Source: Marinococcus halotolerans DSM 16375 (GTDB taxonomy: Bacteria > Bacillota > Bacilli > Bacillales > Marinococcaceae). Taken from it: a stretch of 64,000 nucleotides of DNA. A model generated the notes under the pieces. It searched no databases. It was not told where the DNA came from and saw only the letters and a list, made by a program, of their open reading frames with translations. Location: the NCBI RefSeq assembly GCF_000420725.1, contig NZ_ATVM01000003.1:169188-233187 (forward strand), in the 5' to 3' direction. The translations under genes and the position numbers were made by a program. This document shows positions 19,601 to 28,584 of the stretch, in pieces. Within the stretch, counting starts at the first letter, position 1. The number at the start of each line of letters is the position of its first letter.

Positions 19601-20938
19601 TACCGGGCAGGAACGATCGGCACCGTGGCGGACAAAACGGCGTATGGATTTGTGAAGGGCTATCAGAGCGACCACGAGCTGCACCTGCGCGGAGCGGAAA
19701 TCGACCGGCTCGTCAGCGGATGCACGGGCGTTAAACGGACAACCGGCCAGCACCCGGGCGGCATTATCGTCGTGCCGGATGAATACGACATTCACGATTT
19801 CTGCCCGATTCAGTTTCCGGCAGATGACAAAACGTCGGAATGGAAAACGACGCACTTTGACTTTCATTCCATCCACGACAACCTGCTGAAGCTTGATATT
19901 CTCGGCCACGATGATCCGACAGTTATACGCATGCTGCAGGATTTAAGCGGCATCGACCCGCAGACGATTCCGACCGATGACGAGGAAGTCATGAAAATCT
20001 TCGGCGGCCCGGAAGTGCTCGGCGTGACACCGGAGCAGATTAACTGTAAAACGGGGACGTACGGCATTCCGGAGTTCGGCACCCGGTTTGTGCGCCAGAT
20101 GCTTGAAGACACGAAGCCGTCGACCTTTTCCGAGCTGGTTCAGATTTCGGGGCTTTCCCACGGCGCGGACGTCTGGGTTGGAAACGCCCAGGAGCTGATC
20201 CAGAACGGCACGTGTGAACTGAAGGACGTGATCGGCTGCCGGGACGACATTATGGTGTATTTGATCTACAAAGGCATCGAGCATTCGCTCGCCTTTAAAA
20301 TCATGGAATTTGTCCGCAAGGGACGCGGCCTCGACCCGGAATGGATTGAGGAAATGAAAAATCACGGCGTGCCGGAGTGGTACATCCAGTCGTGCCTGAA
20401 AATTAAATACATGTTCCCGAAAGCACACGCCACCGCCTACGTGCTGATGGCAGTCCGGATTGCTTACTTTAAAGTGCACCATCCGATCCTGTTTTATGCA
20501 GCGTACTTTACAGTCCGCGCAGACGACTTTGACCTGCCGACCATGATCAACGGAAGCACCTCGATCCGCGCGAAGCTGGATGAAATTCAGGCGAAGGGCT
20601 TTGACGCCTCTCCGAAGGAAAAAAGCCTGGTGACCGTGCTTGAGCTTGCGCTTGAAATGACCGAGCGGGGCTACCGTTTCCAAAAGGTGGATCTGTACCG
20701 CTCGGAGGCGAGCGAATTTGTCGTCGACGGCGACCAGCTGATTCCGCCGTTTAACGCTCTGGAAGGCGTAGGAACGAACGCAGCGGTTAATATTGTGAAA
20801 GCGCGCGCCAACGGGGAGTTTTTATCCAAGGAAGACCTGCAGCAGCGCAGCAAGGCAACCAAAACAGTGATCGAGCACCTCGACCTGCACGGATGCCTCG
20901 ACGGCCTGCCGGATACGAACCAACTTTCTCTGTTCTAA
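16643..20938 (+). CDS. polC: DNA polymerase III alpha subunit, PolC type
   Basis: PolC is the main replicative polymerase of low-GC Gram-positives with built-in 3'-5' exonuclease. From the GTG at 16643 (AGTGAGG site) it has 1431 residues, near the B. subtilis size. An OB domain lies near 230-330. The PHP domain starts with HAHTNMS at about 334 and is split by the exonuclease (DVETTG at about 421). A Cys-rich zinc segment (CPEC...CDSCG) lies near 905-935, followed by the palm with [12 protein letters not shown]. An in-frame ATG at 16610 has no ribosome-binding site and adds residues not seen in the family. Confidence 0.97.
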   Translation: MQTDRHIQQERFELLLEQIGMPEEETNRYFTEGRLEKLVIHKEQKQWHFHLTLAAPLPFTVYALLKEKLQSAFESIADIDFTLHYEEGTTVPVDAIPDYWPLIMQKLESYDPHLRMRLNGGSPFLREGELIFPCKSDIEMNSLGPKLQQAMNDVLPLFGLPAATFTMEAKTSDEEKEQFEEKKKQEEHSKVIEAMMERKKKESEADSKRASQSIQIGYPIKDEAVPLKDIREEERRITVEGYIFEAETKELRSGRTLLTFKITDYTDSIMIKMFSKDKEQVPLLEAVQKGIWVKARGGVQDDTFVRDLVMIANDVIQVQGASKTDDAEEKRVELHAHTNMSQMDATVSAGEYVARAAEWGHPAVTITDHGVVQSFPEAYNAGKKHDIKVLYGMEANLVDDGVPIAYNEADVDLETGTYVVFDVETTGLSVVYDSIIELAAVKVKDGEIIDRFERFSNPHEKLTDTIINLTGITDDMLVDAPEIEPVLEDFYAFSKDSVLVAHNASFDMGFLREGYKKIGKTADMPVIDTLEFGRFLYPNLKNHRLNTLCKTFDIELVSHHRAIYDAEATGYLLWKMMKDALAQDITNHKQLNDNMGQSGFHRLRPSHCTLIAQTQEGLKNLYHLVTLSHLEYFFRTPRIPRSKLQKYREGILVGSACDKGEVFETMMQKSEDEAKKAAEFYDYLEVQPPENYAHLVEKELLKSYDDVKDVIQKIIRTGDELNLPVVATGNAHYMDEHDYSYRQILIASQGGANPLNNQTLPQVHFRTTGEMLSCFDFLDDRTAEKIVVENTQAIADQVETIHPVPSDLYTPNIEGSDKEIREMCYRRAESIYGSPIPELVKTRLDKELDSIIGNGFDVIYLISQKLVKKSLEDGYLVGSRGSVGSSFVATMTEITEVNPLPPHYVCPECKQSTFFDDGSVGSGFDLPDKLCDSCGVDMIKDGHDIPFETFLGFKGDKVPDIDLNFSGDYQPRAHNYTKELFGEEKVYRAGTIGTVADKTAYGFVKGYQSDHELHLRGAEIDRLVSGCTGVKRTTGQHPGGIIVVPDEYDIHDFCPIQFPADDKTSEWKTTHFDFHSIHDNLLKLDILGHDDPTVIRMLQDLSGIDPQTIPTDDEEVMKIFGGPEVLGVTPEQINCKTGTYGIPEFGTRFVRQMLEDTKPSTFSELVQISGLSHGADVWVGNAQELIQNGTCELKDVIGCRDDIMVYLIYKGIEHSLAFKIMEFVRKGRGLDPEWIEEMKNHGVPEWYIQSCLKIKYMFPKAHATAYVLMAVRIAYFKVHHPILFYAAYFTVRADDFDLPTMINGSTSIRAKLDEIQAKGFDASPKEKSLVTVLELALEMTERGYRFQKVDLYRSEASEFVVDGDQLIPPFNALEGVGTNAAVNIVKARANGEFLSKEDLQQRSKATKTVIEHLDLHGCLDGLPDTNQLSLF

Positions 20939-20951
20939 CCACCAGCCAGAC

Positions 20952-20980
20952 TTGCGAAAATGCACAAATCGTGCTATGAT
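20952..20980 (+). promoter_or_regulatory. Sigma-A promoter for the rimP-nusA-infB operon
   Basis: The -35 TTGCGA (20952-20957) and -10 TATGAT (20975-20980) are separated by 17 nt, with TGC giving an extended -10. It begins 14 nt after the polC stop. Confidence 0.75.
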
Positions 20981-21011
20981 AATGGGCAGTGAGAGGTATA
21001 TCGAGACGGCG

Positions 21012-21043
21012 AAAGAGTGGGTATCTACCCACTCTTTCATTTA
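21012..21043 (+). promoter_or_regulatory. Perfect hairpin in the rimP-nusA leader, possible attenuator
   Basis: AAAGAGTGGGTA-TC-TACCCACTCTTT is a 12-bp perfect inverted repeat about 30 nt after the predicted start of transcription, followed by CATTTATGG rather than a clean T run. It could be a weak intrinsic terminator, which would suit control of the nusA operon, or it could terminate polC transcripts. Confidence 0.55.
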
Positions 21044-21127
21044 TGGTTGAAGCTTTCTGCATAAAATAAACTATATACTATCATTGGAAGAAATGAAGAT
21101 GATGACAAAGCAGCAGGGAGGTACGTA

Positions 21128-21598
21128 ATGAAAGAAAGTATTAAAGACATCGCAGCACGTCTGGCGCGGCCGATTGCTGAAGAACTGGATCTGGAACTTG
21201 TGGATACGGAATATAAAAAAGAAGGAAAAAATTGGTACCTGCGAGTATTTGTGGACAGCCCCTCCGGTGTGCATCTGGAAGACTGCGGACGGGTGAGCGA
21301 ACGGCTGAGTGAACAGCTCGACGAAATGGACCCTGTCCAGGAGGCTTATTATCTGGAAGTGTCTTCGCCCGGCGCGGAGCGTCCGCTTAACAACGAAGCG
21401 GATATACGCCGTTCAGTCGGAAAAAACGTGTACGTGACCACGTATGAACCCGTTGAAGGAGAAAAAGCGTTCGAAGGAAAGCTGAGTGACTTCAAAGACG
21501 GTGAGCTTTTGATTACCACCAAACAGAAGCAGAGGGAACGCACGGTGCATATACCGTACAGCAAAGTAGCTAAAGCAAGGCTCGCCATCATTTTTTAA
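21128..21598 (+). CDS. rimP: Ribosome maturation factor RimP
   Basis: RimP assists 30S subunit assembly. The product has 156 residues. The N-terminal alpha/beta domain contains LELVDTEYKKEGKNWYLRVFVD and EVSSPGAERPL, and an SH3-like C-terminal domain starts at about residue 90. GGGAGG precedes the ATG. As in most bacteria, it is followed by nusA. Confidence 0.96.
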   Translation: MKESIKDIAARLARPIAEELDLELVDTEYKKEGKNWYLRVFVDSPSGVHLEDCGRVSERLSEQLDEMDPVQEAYYLEVSSPGAERPLNNEADIRRSVGKNVYVTTYEPVEGEKAFEGKLSDFKDGELLITTKQKQRERTVHIPYSKVAKARLAIIF

Positions 21599-21638
21599 CG
21601 GTGCGGCGGGCATCGAGAAAAAGGAGGATCTGAATTCC

Positions 21639-22754
21639 ATGAATGCAGACTTTATGGAAGCATTGGACGTACTGGAAAATGACAAGGGAATCGATAAGGA
21701 AATAGTGCTCGAAGCCATCGAGGCCGCGTTGATTTCGGCCTATAAGCGAAACTTCAACCAGGCGCAGAACGTCCGGGTGGACGTCAACCGTGATACCGGA
21801 TCGATTCACGTATTTGCCCGCAAGGAAGTGGTCGAAGAGGTATTCGATCCGCGGCTTGAAATCTCTCAGGAGGAAGCCCAGGCCATCAGCCCGTCGTACG
21901 AGCTTGACGACGTTGTAGAAATGGAAGTGACCCCGAAAAACTTCGGGCGCATCGCTGCCCAGACAGCCAAGCAGGTCGTGACCCAGCGCGTGCGCGAGGC
22001 CGAGCGCGGCATTATCTATTCCGATTTTATCGACCGCGAAGAGGATATTATGACCGGCATCGTGCAGCGTCAGGACCACCGCTTTATTTACGTGGACCTC
22101 GGGAAAGTAGAGGCGCTGCTGCCGCAGAGCGAACAGATGCAAAATGAAACGTACAACCATAATGACCGCCTGAAAGCGTACATCACCAAAGTGGAAAAAA
22201 CGACCAAGGGACCGCAGATTGTTATTTCCCGTACGCACCCGGGGCTTTTGAAGCGGCTGTTTGAGCTTGAAGTGCCGGAAATTTATGACGGCACGGTGGA
22301 AATTATTTCAGTGGCACGGGAAGCGGGCGACCGCTCGAAAATTTCGGTGTATGCTGACGATCCGGAAGTGGACCCGGTCGGCTCCTGCGTCGGCCCGAAC
22401 GGTCAGCGCGTCCAGACGATCGTAAAAGAGCTGAAGGGTGAAAAAATCGACATCGTGCAGTGGTCGGATAATCCGGTGGAGTACGTCGCCAACTCGTTGA
22501 GCCCGGCGAAAGCCCTCGATGTTCAGGTGAATGAAGAGGAAAAAAGCACGCTTGTCGTGGTGCCGGACTACCAGCTTTCCCTTGCTATCGGCAAGCGCGG
22601 ACAGAACGCCCGCCTGGCCGCCAAGCTCACTGGCTGGAAGATCGATATTAAAAGTGAAACAGAAGCCGAAGATCTCGGTATCTTCTCGCCGGAGGATGCA
22701 GAAGAGATCCCGGTGACAAGCACAAGCATTGATTTAGACACAGAAGATTTGTAA
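21639..22754 (+). CDS. nusA: Transcription elongation/termination factor NusA
   Basis: NusA binds RNA polymerase and affects pausing, termination and antitermination. The product has 371 residues, the short Gram-positive form without the C-terminal acidic repeats of E. coli. The N-terminal polymerase-binding domain covers about 1-125, the S1 domain about 130-200 ([16 protein letters not shown]), and two KH domains follow, with [18 protein letters not shown] and [19 protein letters not shown]. An AAGGAGG site precedes the ATG. Confidence 0.97.
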   Translation: MNADFMEALDVLENDKGIDKEIVLEAIEAALISAYKRNFNQAQNVRVDVNRDTGSIHVFARKEVVEEVFDPRLEISQEEAQAISPSYELDDVVEMEVTPKNFGRIAAQTAKQVVTQRVREAERGIIYSDFIDREEDIMTGIVQRQDHRFIYVDLGKVEALLPQSEQMQNETYNHNDRLKAYITKVEKTTKGPQIVISRTHPGLLKRLFELEVPEIYDGTVEIISVAREAGDRSKISVYADDPEVDPVGSCVGPNGQRVQTIVKELKGEKIDIVQWSDNPVEYVANSLSPAKALDVQVNEEEKSTLVVVPDYQLSLAIGKRGQNARLAAKLTGWKIDIKSETEAEDLGIFSPEDAEEIPVTSTSIDLDTEDL

Positions 22755-22772
22755 AAATGAGGGTGAACGGCT

Positions 22773-23048
22773 ATGGTTAAAAAAATTCCCATGAGAAAAT
22801 GTATTATTACTGGAGAAGAAAAGCCCAAGAAAGAGTTGGTGCGAGTCGTTCGGGACCCGGAGAACACCGTTTTTGTCGACCGCTCCGGCAAAAAGAACGG
22901 CCGGGGCGCTTATTTGACAGACAGTGAGGATGTGTTTTTACAGGCGAAGGCAAAGGATTCGCTGAGCCGTCATCTGAAGGTGAAGGTCTCAGGCGAAGAC
23001 TATGACCGTCTCATAGAAGAGCGCAGAGGCGCGAGTCATGAACGATAA
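22773..23048 (+). CDS. ylxR: YlxR (RnpM), RNA-binding protein
   Basis: The product has 91 residues with the family signature [20 protein letters not shown] and [10 protein letters not shown]. The family is known as an RNA-binding protein, and the B. subtilis member has been reported to bind RNase P RNA. The gene lies between nusA and the L7Ae-like gene, the conserved arrangement in Firmicutes. GAGGGTG precedes the ATG. Confidence 0.93.
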   Translation: MVKKIPMRKCIITGEEKPKKELVRVVRDPENTVFVDRSGKKNGRGAYLTDSEDVFLQAKAKDSLSRHLKVKVSGEDYDRLIEERRGASHER

Positions 23049-23349
23049 AGCATTGTCCTTTCTCGGCCTTGCCGCGCGGGCAGGAGAGCTGAAAAGCGGC
23101 GATGACACCGTTCTTAAAACCGTGCAGACAAAACAAGCACAGCTGGTCATCGTCGCCGGGGATGCTTCTGCCAATACGATTAAAAAGTTCACGGATAAAA
23201 CAAGCTTTTATTCATGTCCTTTTCGGGTTGCCGGCACGAAAGCCGGTCTCGGCGCGGCGATTGGAAAAGAATCAAGAACCATTTTAGCCGTCACTGAACG
23301 CGGCTTTGCCAACAAGCTGATAAAACTGATAGATGAAGAAATAAATTAA
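23038..23349 (+). CDS. ylxQ: YlxQ, L7Ae-family RNA-binding protein
   Basis: The product has 103 residues of the L7Ae/L30e/S12e/Gadd45 fold, with LGLAARAGELKSGDDTVLK at the N-terminus and ILAVTERGFANKLIKLI at the C-terminus. Such proteins bind kink-turn RNA. It overlaps the end of ylxR by 11 nt, so translation is probably coupled. Confidence 0.92.
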   Translation: MNDKALSFLGLAARAGELKSGDDTVLKTVQTKQAQLVIVAGDASANTIKKFTDKTSFYSCPFRVAGTKAGLGAAIGKESRTILAVTERGFANKLIKLIDEEIN

Positions 23350-23362
23350 GAAGGACGTGTAG

Positions 23363-23425
23363 ATGGACGAAAAACGAACAATATCCAGAAACGATATCTT
23401 TGGAAGGAAAGTGATGTCACTATGA
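23363..23425 (+). CDS. Possible 20-residue upstream ORF overlapping infB
   Basis: ATG 23363 opens a 20-codon frame ([11 protein letters not shown]...) that stops at TGA 23423-23425, sharing an ATGA overlap with the infB ATG at 23422. An AAGGACG site precedes it. The infB ATG itself has its GGAAGG 14 nt upstream, further than ideal, so the small ORF could deliver ribosomes to infB by coupling. I recognise no homologue, and coding status is uncertain. Confidence 0.35.
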   Translation: MDEKRTISRNDIFGRKVMSL

Positions 23426-25287
23426 GTAAAGTGAGAAGCAATAAAACAAGAAATACCCAGGGAAACAGAGGTCCGAGCAAGAAAAAGACCACCCAGAAAC
23501 GCCCGGGCGGCGGCCGTAAAGAGCAGCAGGCCACACCGGAAAAAATCACGTTTGCCGGCAGTCTTTCCGTCGGGGAACTGGCAGAAAAGCTGAATAAGGA
23601 AAGCTCTGAAATCATTAAAAAATTAATGAATCTCGGCGTAATGGCGACCATCAACGAAACGCTCGAGGCAGAAACCATTGAACTGATCGCCACGGATTAC
23701 GGCGTAGCGGTGGAGCAGGAAGAAGTGGTGGATGAACTTGATATTGATAACTATGTCGAGCAGGACGATCCTGCAAAGCTGCAGGATCGCCCGCCGGTAG
23801 TAACGATTATGGGACACGTCGACCACGGAAAAACGACGCTTCTCGACTCTATCCGCCATACGAAGGTAACCTCCGGGGAGGCCGGCGGTATTACCCAGCA
23901 CATCGGCGCCTATCAGGTGGAAGAAAACAACAAGCTGATTACCTTCCTCGATACGCCCGGACACGCAGCGTTTACGACTATGCGTGCGCGCGGTGCCGAA
24001 GTCACCGATATTACGGTTCTGGTTGTTGCGGCTGACGACGGTGTCATGCCGCAGACAAGAGAAGCCATCAACCACGCCAAGGCGGCCGAAGTGCCAATTA
24101 TTGTCGCGGTAAACAAAATGGACAAGGAAGGCGCAAACCCGGACCGGGTGATGCAGGAGCTGATGGAATTTCAGTTAGTGCCGGAAGCGTACGGCGGGGA
24201 GACGATCTTTGTAAATCTTTCTGCGATTAACGGGGAAGGCATTGATGAACTGCTCGAAATGATTCTGCTCGTTGCTGAAGTAGAAGACTTTAAAGCGAAT
24301 CCGGACAAGCGGGCTCGCGGAAGCGTCGTAGAGGCAGAGCTTGATAAAGGGCGCGGCCCGGTTGCGACTCTGCTCGTTCAAAACGGTACGCTGCATGTTG
24401 GCGAGCCGATTGTAGTCGGCAACGCCTTTGGCCGGATCCGGGCAATGGTGGATGATCTTGGCCGCCAGGTGAAAAGCGCTGGACCATCCAAGCCAGTGGA
24501 AATTATCGGTCTGAACGATGTGCCGCAGGCAGGCGATCCGTTTGTTGTCTTTGAAGAAGAGAAAAAAGCCCGCCAGATTGCCGATGCGCGTAAAAGCCGG
24601 GCAAAGGACGCAGAGCGCGCCCAAACCTCGAAGATCAACCTTGATGATCTGTTCAGCCAGATTCAGGAAAACGACATGAAAGAAATCAATGTGATCGTGA
24701 AAGCGGACGTTCAGGGCTCGGTCGAAGCGCTTCGCGGATCGCTTGAAAAAATAGAAGTAGAAGGCTGCAAAATCAATATCGTACACGCCGGCGCCGGCGC
24801 AATTGCAGAATCAGACGTTATCCTTGCTTCGGCCTCCAACGCCATCATTATCGGCTTTAATGTCCGTCCGGACGTAAACGCCAAGCGTACGGCCGATGCA
24901 GAAAATGTGGATCTTCGTCTCCACCAGGTTATCTACAATGCGATTGAAGAAATTGAAACAGCCATGAAAGGCATGCTCGACCCAATCTACGAAGAGCGCG
25001 TGCTCGGACAGGTGGAAGTGCGTCAGCTGTTTAAAGTCTCCCGCGTTGGTACAATTGCCGGAAGCTATGTGCTCGAAGGAAAAATCACCCGGGACTCCAA
25101 AGTCCGCGTCGTGCGCGACGGTGTCGTGATTTTCGACGGCGGCATTAAGGACCTGAAGCGTTATAAAGACGACGCGAAGGAAGTTGCAGCCGGCTATGAG
25201 TGCGGGGTGACCCTCGAAAACTTTAATGACCTTAAAGAAGGCGACATTATGGAGCCGTATATCATGGAGGAAGTTAAACGCACATGA
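23422..25287 (+). CDS. infB: Translation initiation factor IF-2, short form
   Basis: IF-2 is the GTPase that brings initiator tRNA to the 30S subunit and promotes subunit joining. The product has 621 residues, about 95 shorter than B. subtilis IF-2. After a basic leader (residues 1-40) there is a single IF2_N-type domain (about 43-95), then the G domain with GHVDHGKTT at about 131, DTPGH and NKMD, then domains II-IV. The first N-terminal IF2_N domain, which begins MRVYEYAK-like in relatives, and its linker are missing. The stop overlaps ylxP by 4 nt. Confidence 0.95.
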   Translation: MSKVRSNKTRNTQGNRGPSKKKTTQKRPGGGRKEQQATPEKITFAGSLSVGELAEKLNKESSEIIKKLMNLGVMATINETLEAETIELIATDYGVAVEQEEVVDELDIDNYVEQDDPAKLQDRPPVVTIMGHVDHGKTTLLDSIRHTKVTSGEAGGITQHIGAYQVEENNKLITFLDTPGHAAFTTMRARGAEVTDITVLVVAADDGVMPQTREAINHAKAAEVPIIVAVNKMDKEGANPDRVMQELMEFQLVPEAYGGETIFVNLSAINGEGIDELLEMILLVAEVEDFKANPDKRARGSVVEAELDKGRGPVATLLVQNGTLHVGEPIVVGNAFGRIRAMVDDLGRQVKSAGPSKPVEIIGLNDVPQAGDPFVVFEEEKKARQIADARKSRAKDAERAQTSKINLDDLFSQIQENDMKEINVIVKADVQGSVEALRGSLEKIEVEGCKINIVHAGAGAIAESDVILASASNAIIIGFNVRPDVNAKRTADAENVDLRLHQVIYNAIEEIETAMKGMLDPIYEERVLGQVEVRQLFKVSRVGTIAGSYVLEGKITRDSKVRVVRDGVVIFDGGIKDLKRYKDDAKEVAAGYECGVTLENFNDLKEGDIMEPYIMEEVKRT

Positions 25288-25559
25288 TCGGCGTGGTCCA
25301 TGTAGAGTGCATGCTTTATGAAGCGAGTCACTTAAAGCAGAAACGGGCGGTGCTTCAGAGCGTGAAAACAAAGCTGAAGCAGCGCAATCTCTCCGTGGCG
25401 GAAACGGATTACCAGGAGCTTTGGCAGCGGGCAGCTCTTTCGATTGTCACCGTGCATAACGAAAAGGCCGGGGCAGAAAAAGAGCTGCAGCGTGCCATTC
25501 ATATGATTGAAAGTTATACGGAATGGGAAATAACCTCCGTACACTATGAATGGTTATAG
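25284..25559 (+). CDS. ylxP: YlxP, DUF503 family protein
   Basis: The 91-residue product starts [21 protein letters not shown] and contains [19 protein letters not shown], typical of the DUF503/YlxP family found between infB and rbfA in Firmicutes. Its role is not established; the position suggests ribosome assembly. It overlaps infB by 4 nt. Confidence 0.9.
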   Translation: MIGVVHVECMLYEASHLKQKRAVLQSVKTKLKQRNLSVAETDYQELWQRAALSIVTVHNEKAGAEKELQRAIHMIESYTEWEITSVHYEWL

Positions 25560-25570
25560 GAGGAACAGTA

Positions 25571-25921
25571 ATGGCTAATATACGTGCTCAGCGTGTAGGA
25601 GAGCAGATTAAAAAAGAAGTGTCGGATATTTTTGCGCGCGGAATCAAAGATCCGCGGGTGCAGTTTGTGACGGTGACTGATGTAGAGGTGACCGGTGATC
25701 TGCAGCAGGCAACGATTTTTATAACGGTTCTCGGAGAAGAAAAAGACAAAGAGGAAGCGTTCCAGGGCCTCGAAAAAGCCCGGGGGTTCATCCGCAGTGA
25801 AATCGGAAAACGAATCCAGCTTCGTAAAACGCCGGAAATCTTTTTTTCCTTCGATGAATCGATCGAATACGGCAACCGCATTGAATCACTTCTGCGCGAT
25901 TTAAATGAGCGGGAGAAGTAG
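25571..25921 (+). CDS. rbfA: Ribosome-binding factor A
   Basis: RbfA is a KH-type 30S maturation factor. The product has 116 residues from the ATG at 25571, which has AGGAGG 6 nt upstream. Signatures are [36 protein letters not shown] and [17 protein letters not shown]. Confidence 0.97.
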   Translation: MANIRAQRVGEQIKKEVSDIFARGIKDPRVQFVTVTDVEVTGDLQQATIFITVLGEEKDKEEAFQGLEKARGFIRSEIGKRIQLRKTPEIFFSFDESIEYGNRIESLLRDLNEREK

Positions 25922-25928
25922 AAGAAAG

Positions 25929-25979
25929 AAGCTGTTTTAAAGTTGGAAAAGCTGTTGCTGACTTTGAAACAGCTTTTCC
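25929..25979 (+). promoter_or_regulatory. Two mutually exclusive hairpins between rbfA and truB
   Basis: The arm 25929-25943 (AAGCTGTTTTAAAGT) can pair with 25961-25975 (ACTTTGAAACAGCTT). The arm 25945-25956 (GGAAAAGCTGTT) can pair perfectly with 25968-25979 (AACAGCTTTTCC). Both use the same 3' segment, so only one can form. The arrangement resembles a terminator/antiterminator, but no long T tract follows. Confidence 0.45.
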
Positions 25980-26021
25980 TATGTATATGAATTCTGAAAC
26001 GGAAGTGAGCGAAACAGCCCT

Positions 26022-26924
26022 ATGATTGATGGAATCATTCCTTTGTGGAAAGAAGCTGGGGTCACGTCCCATGATTGTGTAGTGCGTGCACGCCGGCTGC
26101 TGAAAACAAAAAAAGTCGGCCATTCCGGCACGCTTGATCCGTCGGTGACCGGAGTGCTCCCGCTTTGTGTCGGAAAAGCCACTAAAGCGGTGGATTACCT
26201 GCACGAAGCCCCAAAAGCGTATGAAGGAATCATCACTCTCGGGAAAACTACGACGACCGAAGACGCCGACGGGGAAACAGTGACGGCCCTTCCGGTGGAA
26301 AAAGCTCCGGCAAAGCAGAGCATCGAAGAAGCGCTTAAAGCGCTGACCGGGACGGTGACCCAGGTGCCGCCCATGTATTCAGCCGTCAAAGTCCGGGGGC
26401 GCAAGCTGTATGAGTACGCCCGGGAAGGCATAGAGGTCGAGCGCCCCGTGCGCGAAGCCCACATTTATGATTTCCGGCTGCTTGAAATGGACGAGGCTCC
26501 GCAGGGCGGAGAATTTTCCTTTAAAGTGCATGTGAGCTGCAGCAAAGGAACCTACGTGCGCACCCTGGCCGTTGACGCCGGGGAAAAGCTCGGTTATCCA
26601 GCACACCTGCAGCAGCTCGTCCGGACGGCGTCCGGCGGGTTTGGGCCCGGGAACAGCTCCACATGGGAGGAGCTCGAATCCCTGCTTGCCAAAGACCGTC
26701 TCGCAGACGCCGTGTACCCGGTGGACTGGGCGGTGGCTCACCTTCCGGCCATCACAGTGTCGGAGAAAACAGCAGAGCAGATCAGTCACGGGCGCGTGCT
26801 GCCGGCGGAATGGTTTCAGGAGCAGACGATGGCAGTAAAGGCAGAGAGCGGAAAGCCGCTCGCCGTATATACGGCGCATCCGGATAAGCCCGGCATTTTT
26901 AAACCAAAAACAATGCTTCTTTGA
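26022..26924 (+). CDS. truB: tRNA pseudouridine-55 synthase TruB
   Basis: TruB makes the T-loop pseudouridine in tRNA. The product has 300 residues. The catalytic Asp39 lies in KVGHSGTLDPSVTGVL; the VPPMYSAVKVRGRKLYEYAR and CSKGTYVRTL motifs and a C-terminal PUA-like domain are visible. A GAAACGGAAGTGAG stretch precedes the ATG. The following ribF starts 35 nt downstream. Confidence 0.97.
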   Translation: MIDGIIPLWKEAGVTSHDCVVRARRLLKTKKVGHSGTLDPSVTGVLPLCVGKATKAVDYLHEAPKAYEGIITLGKTTTTEDADGETVTALPVEKAPAKQSIEEALKALTGTVTQVPPMYSAVKVRGRKLYEYAREGIEVERPVREAHIYDFRLLEMDEAPQGGEFSFKVHVSCSKGTYVRTLAVDAGEKLGYPAHLQQLVRTASGGFGPGNSSTWEELESLLAKDRLADAVYPVDWAVAHLPAITVSEKTAEQISHGRVLPAEWFQEQTMAVKAESGKPLAVYTAHPDKPGIFKPKTMLL

Positions 26925-26959
26925 TAGCGTGAATGAAAGAATATCGGCAGGTGAAAATA

Positions 26960-27916
26960 ATGGAAGTTCATCATCTTGTACATCCGCATACGTTAACAGC
27001 GTCGCTCTCAAAGCCGAAAGTGATGGCGCTGGGCTACTTTGACGGGGTCCACCGCGGCCACGCCGAAGTGATTGAAAAGGCCCGGCAGACAGCAGAGGAC
27101 ATGAAACTGCCGCTCGCTGTTATGACCTTCCATCCGCATCCGAAGGTGGTACTCTCGAAGCAGACGGAAGAAGATATGTTTTATTTAACCCCGCTGCAGG
27201 AAAAGCAGCGCGTGCTCGAATCACTCGGGGTGGAAGAACTGTACATTGTGCGGTTTGACCAGGAATTTGCGTCTCTGGACCCTCAGGCTTTTGTGGATGC
27301 CTACATTATTGATCTAGGCGTAAAGCACGCGGTGGCCGGGTTTGATTTTTCTTACGGGAAATTCGGGCGCGGCACGATGGAGACGCTCCCGTATCATTCA
27401 AGGGACGCCTTTACATTTTCCACGGTCTCCCCGTATACCGAAGGCGGGGAGAAGGTGAGCTCCACCTGGATCCGCCGGATGGTGGAGGAGGGGGAAATGG
27501 CCAAAGCCGCCCGCCTGCTCGGACGCTGGTACACCTTTGAAGGCACTGTCGTTGAAGGAGAGAAGCGCGGACGGACGATCGGCTTTCCGACGGCCAACAT
27601 TCAGTCTGAAGAGCCGTACCTGCTTCCAAACGACGGCGTGTACGCCGTGCGTGCGCTGATCGATGGCCACTGGCACCGCGGGATGTGCAATATCGGCTAC
27701 AAGCCGACGTTTCACGACGAACGGGACGGCCCGCCGGAAATCGAAGTTCATCTATTTGATTTCAGCGGAGACATTTATGGTAAGACCGTCCGGATTGAGT
27801 GGCGGGACCGGCTGCGCGGGGAAGTGAAATTTCCTTCCCTCGATGCGCTTGTTTCCCAGCTGCATGAGGACAAGCGGTCTGCCGAGCAGGTGCTCGAGCA
27901 GGAAATCAGGGACTAA
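26960..27916 (+). CDS. ribF: Bifunctional riboflavin kinase / FAD synthetase
   Basis: The enzyme converts riboflavin to FMN and FMN to FAD. From ATG 26960 (AGGTG site 6 nt upstream) it has 318 residues. The N-terminal adenylyltransferase domain has LGYFDGVHRGHAEVI and TFHPHP; the C-terminal kinase domain has RGRTIGFPTANI at about 202 and the family MCNIGYKPTF motif. An in-frame ATG at 26933 adds nine residues not typical of the family. Confidence 0.96.
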   Translation: MEVHHLVHPHTLTASLSKPKVMALGYFDGVHRGHAEVIEKARQTAEDMKLPLAVMTFHPHPKVVLSKQTEEDMFYLTPLQEKQRVLESLGVEELYIVRFDQEFASLDPQAFVDAYIIDLGVKHAVAGFDFSYGKFGRGTMETLPYHSRDAFTFSTVSPYTEGGEKVSSTWIRRMVEEGEMAKAARLLGRWYTFEGTVVEGEKRGRTIGFPTANIQSEEPYLLPNDGVYAVRALIDGHWHRGMCNIGYKPTFHDERDGPPEIEVHLFDFSGDIYGKTVRIEWRDRLRGEVKFPSLDALVSQLHEDKRSAEQVLEQEIRD

Positions 27917-27929
27917 AACCTGTTTTCCC

Positions 27930-27958
27930 TTGCGTTTTTCCTGTGCAAAAGGTAAGAT
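27930..27958 (+). promoter_or_regulatory. Sigma-A promoter for rpsO
   Basis: The -35 TTGCGT (27930-27935) and -10 TAAGAT (27953-27958) are separated by 17 nt. The -35 sequence is identical to that of the rpsB promoter at 7043. Confidence 0.6.
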
Positions 27959-27971
27959 GGTTGATGTATGG

Positions 27972-28026
27972 AAACCACTTCTTGGCTTGCACGCGCCTCC
28001 TGCGGCTTGCGAGGAAATGGTTGAAA
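27972..28026 (+). promoter_or_regulatory. Structured rpsO leader, candidate S15 binding element
   Basis: An AACCACTTC arm (around 27974-27982) can pair with the GAGGAAATGGTT arm (around 28010-28022), enclosing a GC-rich inner stem. S15 leaders that repress rpsO translation are known in Bacillaceae; identity here is inferred from position and folding by eye. Confidence 0.4.
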
Positions 28027-28052
28027 CAAAATAACAAAAGGAGGTCGACTGA

Positions 28053-28322
28053 ATGGCTTTAACACCAGAGCGTAAATCAGAGTTGATCGAAGAGTACAAA
28101 ACACATGAAGGCGACACCGGTTCCCCGGAAGTGCAGATCGCTATTTTAACGGAGCAGATCGTTTCGTTGAACGAACACCTGCGTGAGCATAAAAAGGACC
28201 ACCATTCCCGCCGCGGGCTTTTAAAAATGGTTGGTAAGCGCCGTAACCTGTTAACGTACGTTCGTAATCAGGATATCACGCGTTACCGCGACATCATTAA
28301 TAAACTCGGCTTGCGCCGTTAA
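28053..28322 (+). CDS. rpsO: 30S ribosomal protein S15
   Basis: S15 is a primary binding protein of the 16S rRNA central domain. The product has 89 residues, the exact family length, with [17 protein letters not shown] and [27 protein letters not shown] precedes the ATG. A terminator follows at once, and pnp comes next. Confidence 0.98.
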   Translation: MALTPERKSELIEEYKTHEGDTGSPEVQIAILTEQIVSLNEHLREHKKDHHSRRGLLKMVGKRRNLLTYVRNQDITRYRDIINKLGLRR

Positions 28323-28334
28323 GAATTACTTGGG

Positions 28335-28361
28335 AAGCGGGAGGTATCTCCCGCTTTTTCT
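28335..28361 (+). terminator. Rho-independent terminator after rpsO
   Basis: GCGGGAG-gtat-CTCCCGC (28337-28354) is a perfect 7-bp stem followed by TTTTT. Confidence 0.92.
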
Positions 28362-28382
28362 CTTACCTAAAAACAACCATGT

Positions 28383-28537
28383 GCATAACGTATGCGGCTG
28401 TGCGGTATGAAATGATCCCTTACGCACATCTCACAAGCTTAGCGCGTAAGCAGCGGCGCTTCCGCGCTAAGCTTGTGCGCACGAAAGGGGTTCCTGCCGC
28501 CAGCAGGCAGTGCCGGCGGGATGGAACATTTATACCC
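28383..28537 (+). repeat. Cluster of inverted repeats in the pnp leader, including a perfect 15-bp pair
   Basis: CACAAGCTTAGCGCG (28432-28446) and CGCGCTAAGCTTGTG (28463-28477) form a perfect 15-bp stem, extended inside by AAGC/GCTT. Upstream are GCATA-acg-TATGC and a TGTGCG/CGCACA pair; downstream a CCGCC/GGCGG pair. All lie between the rpsO terminator and the pnp ribosome-binding site. PNPase autoregulates through a 5' double-stranded leader in E. coli; a parallel here is inference. Confidence 0.6.
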
Positions 28538-28584
28538 GGACAGGCAGACGTATACGTGAAAAAACGTATAGGAGGTCCTGAAAT

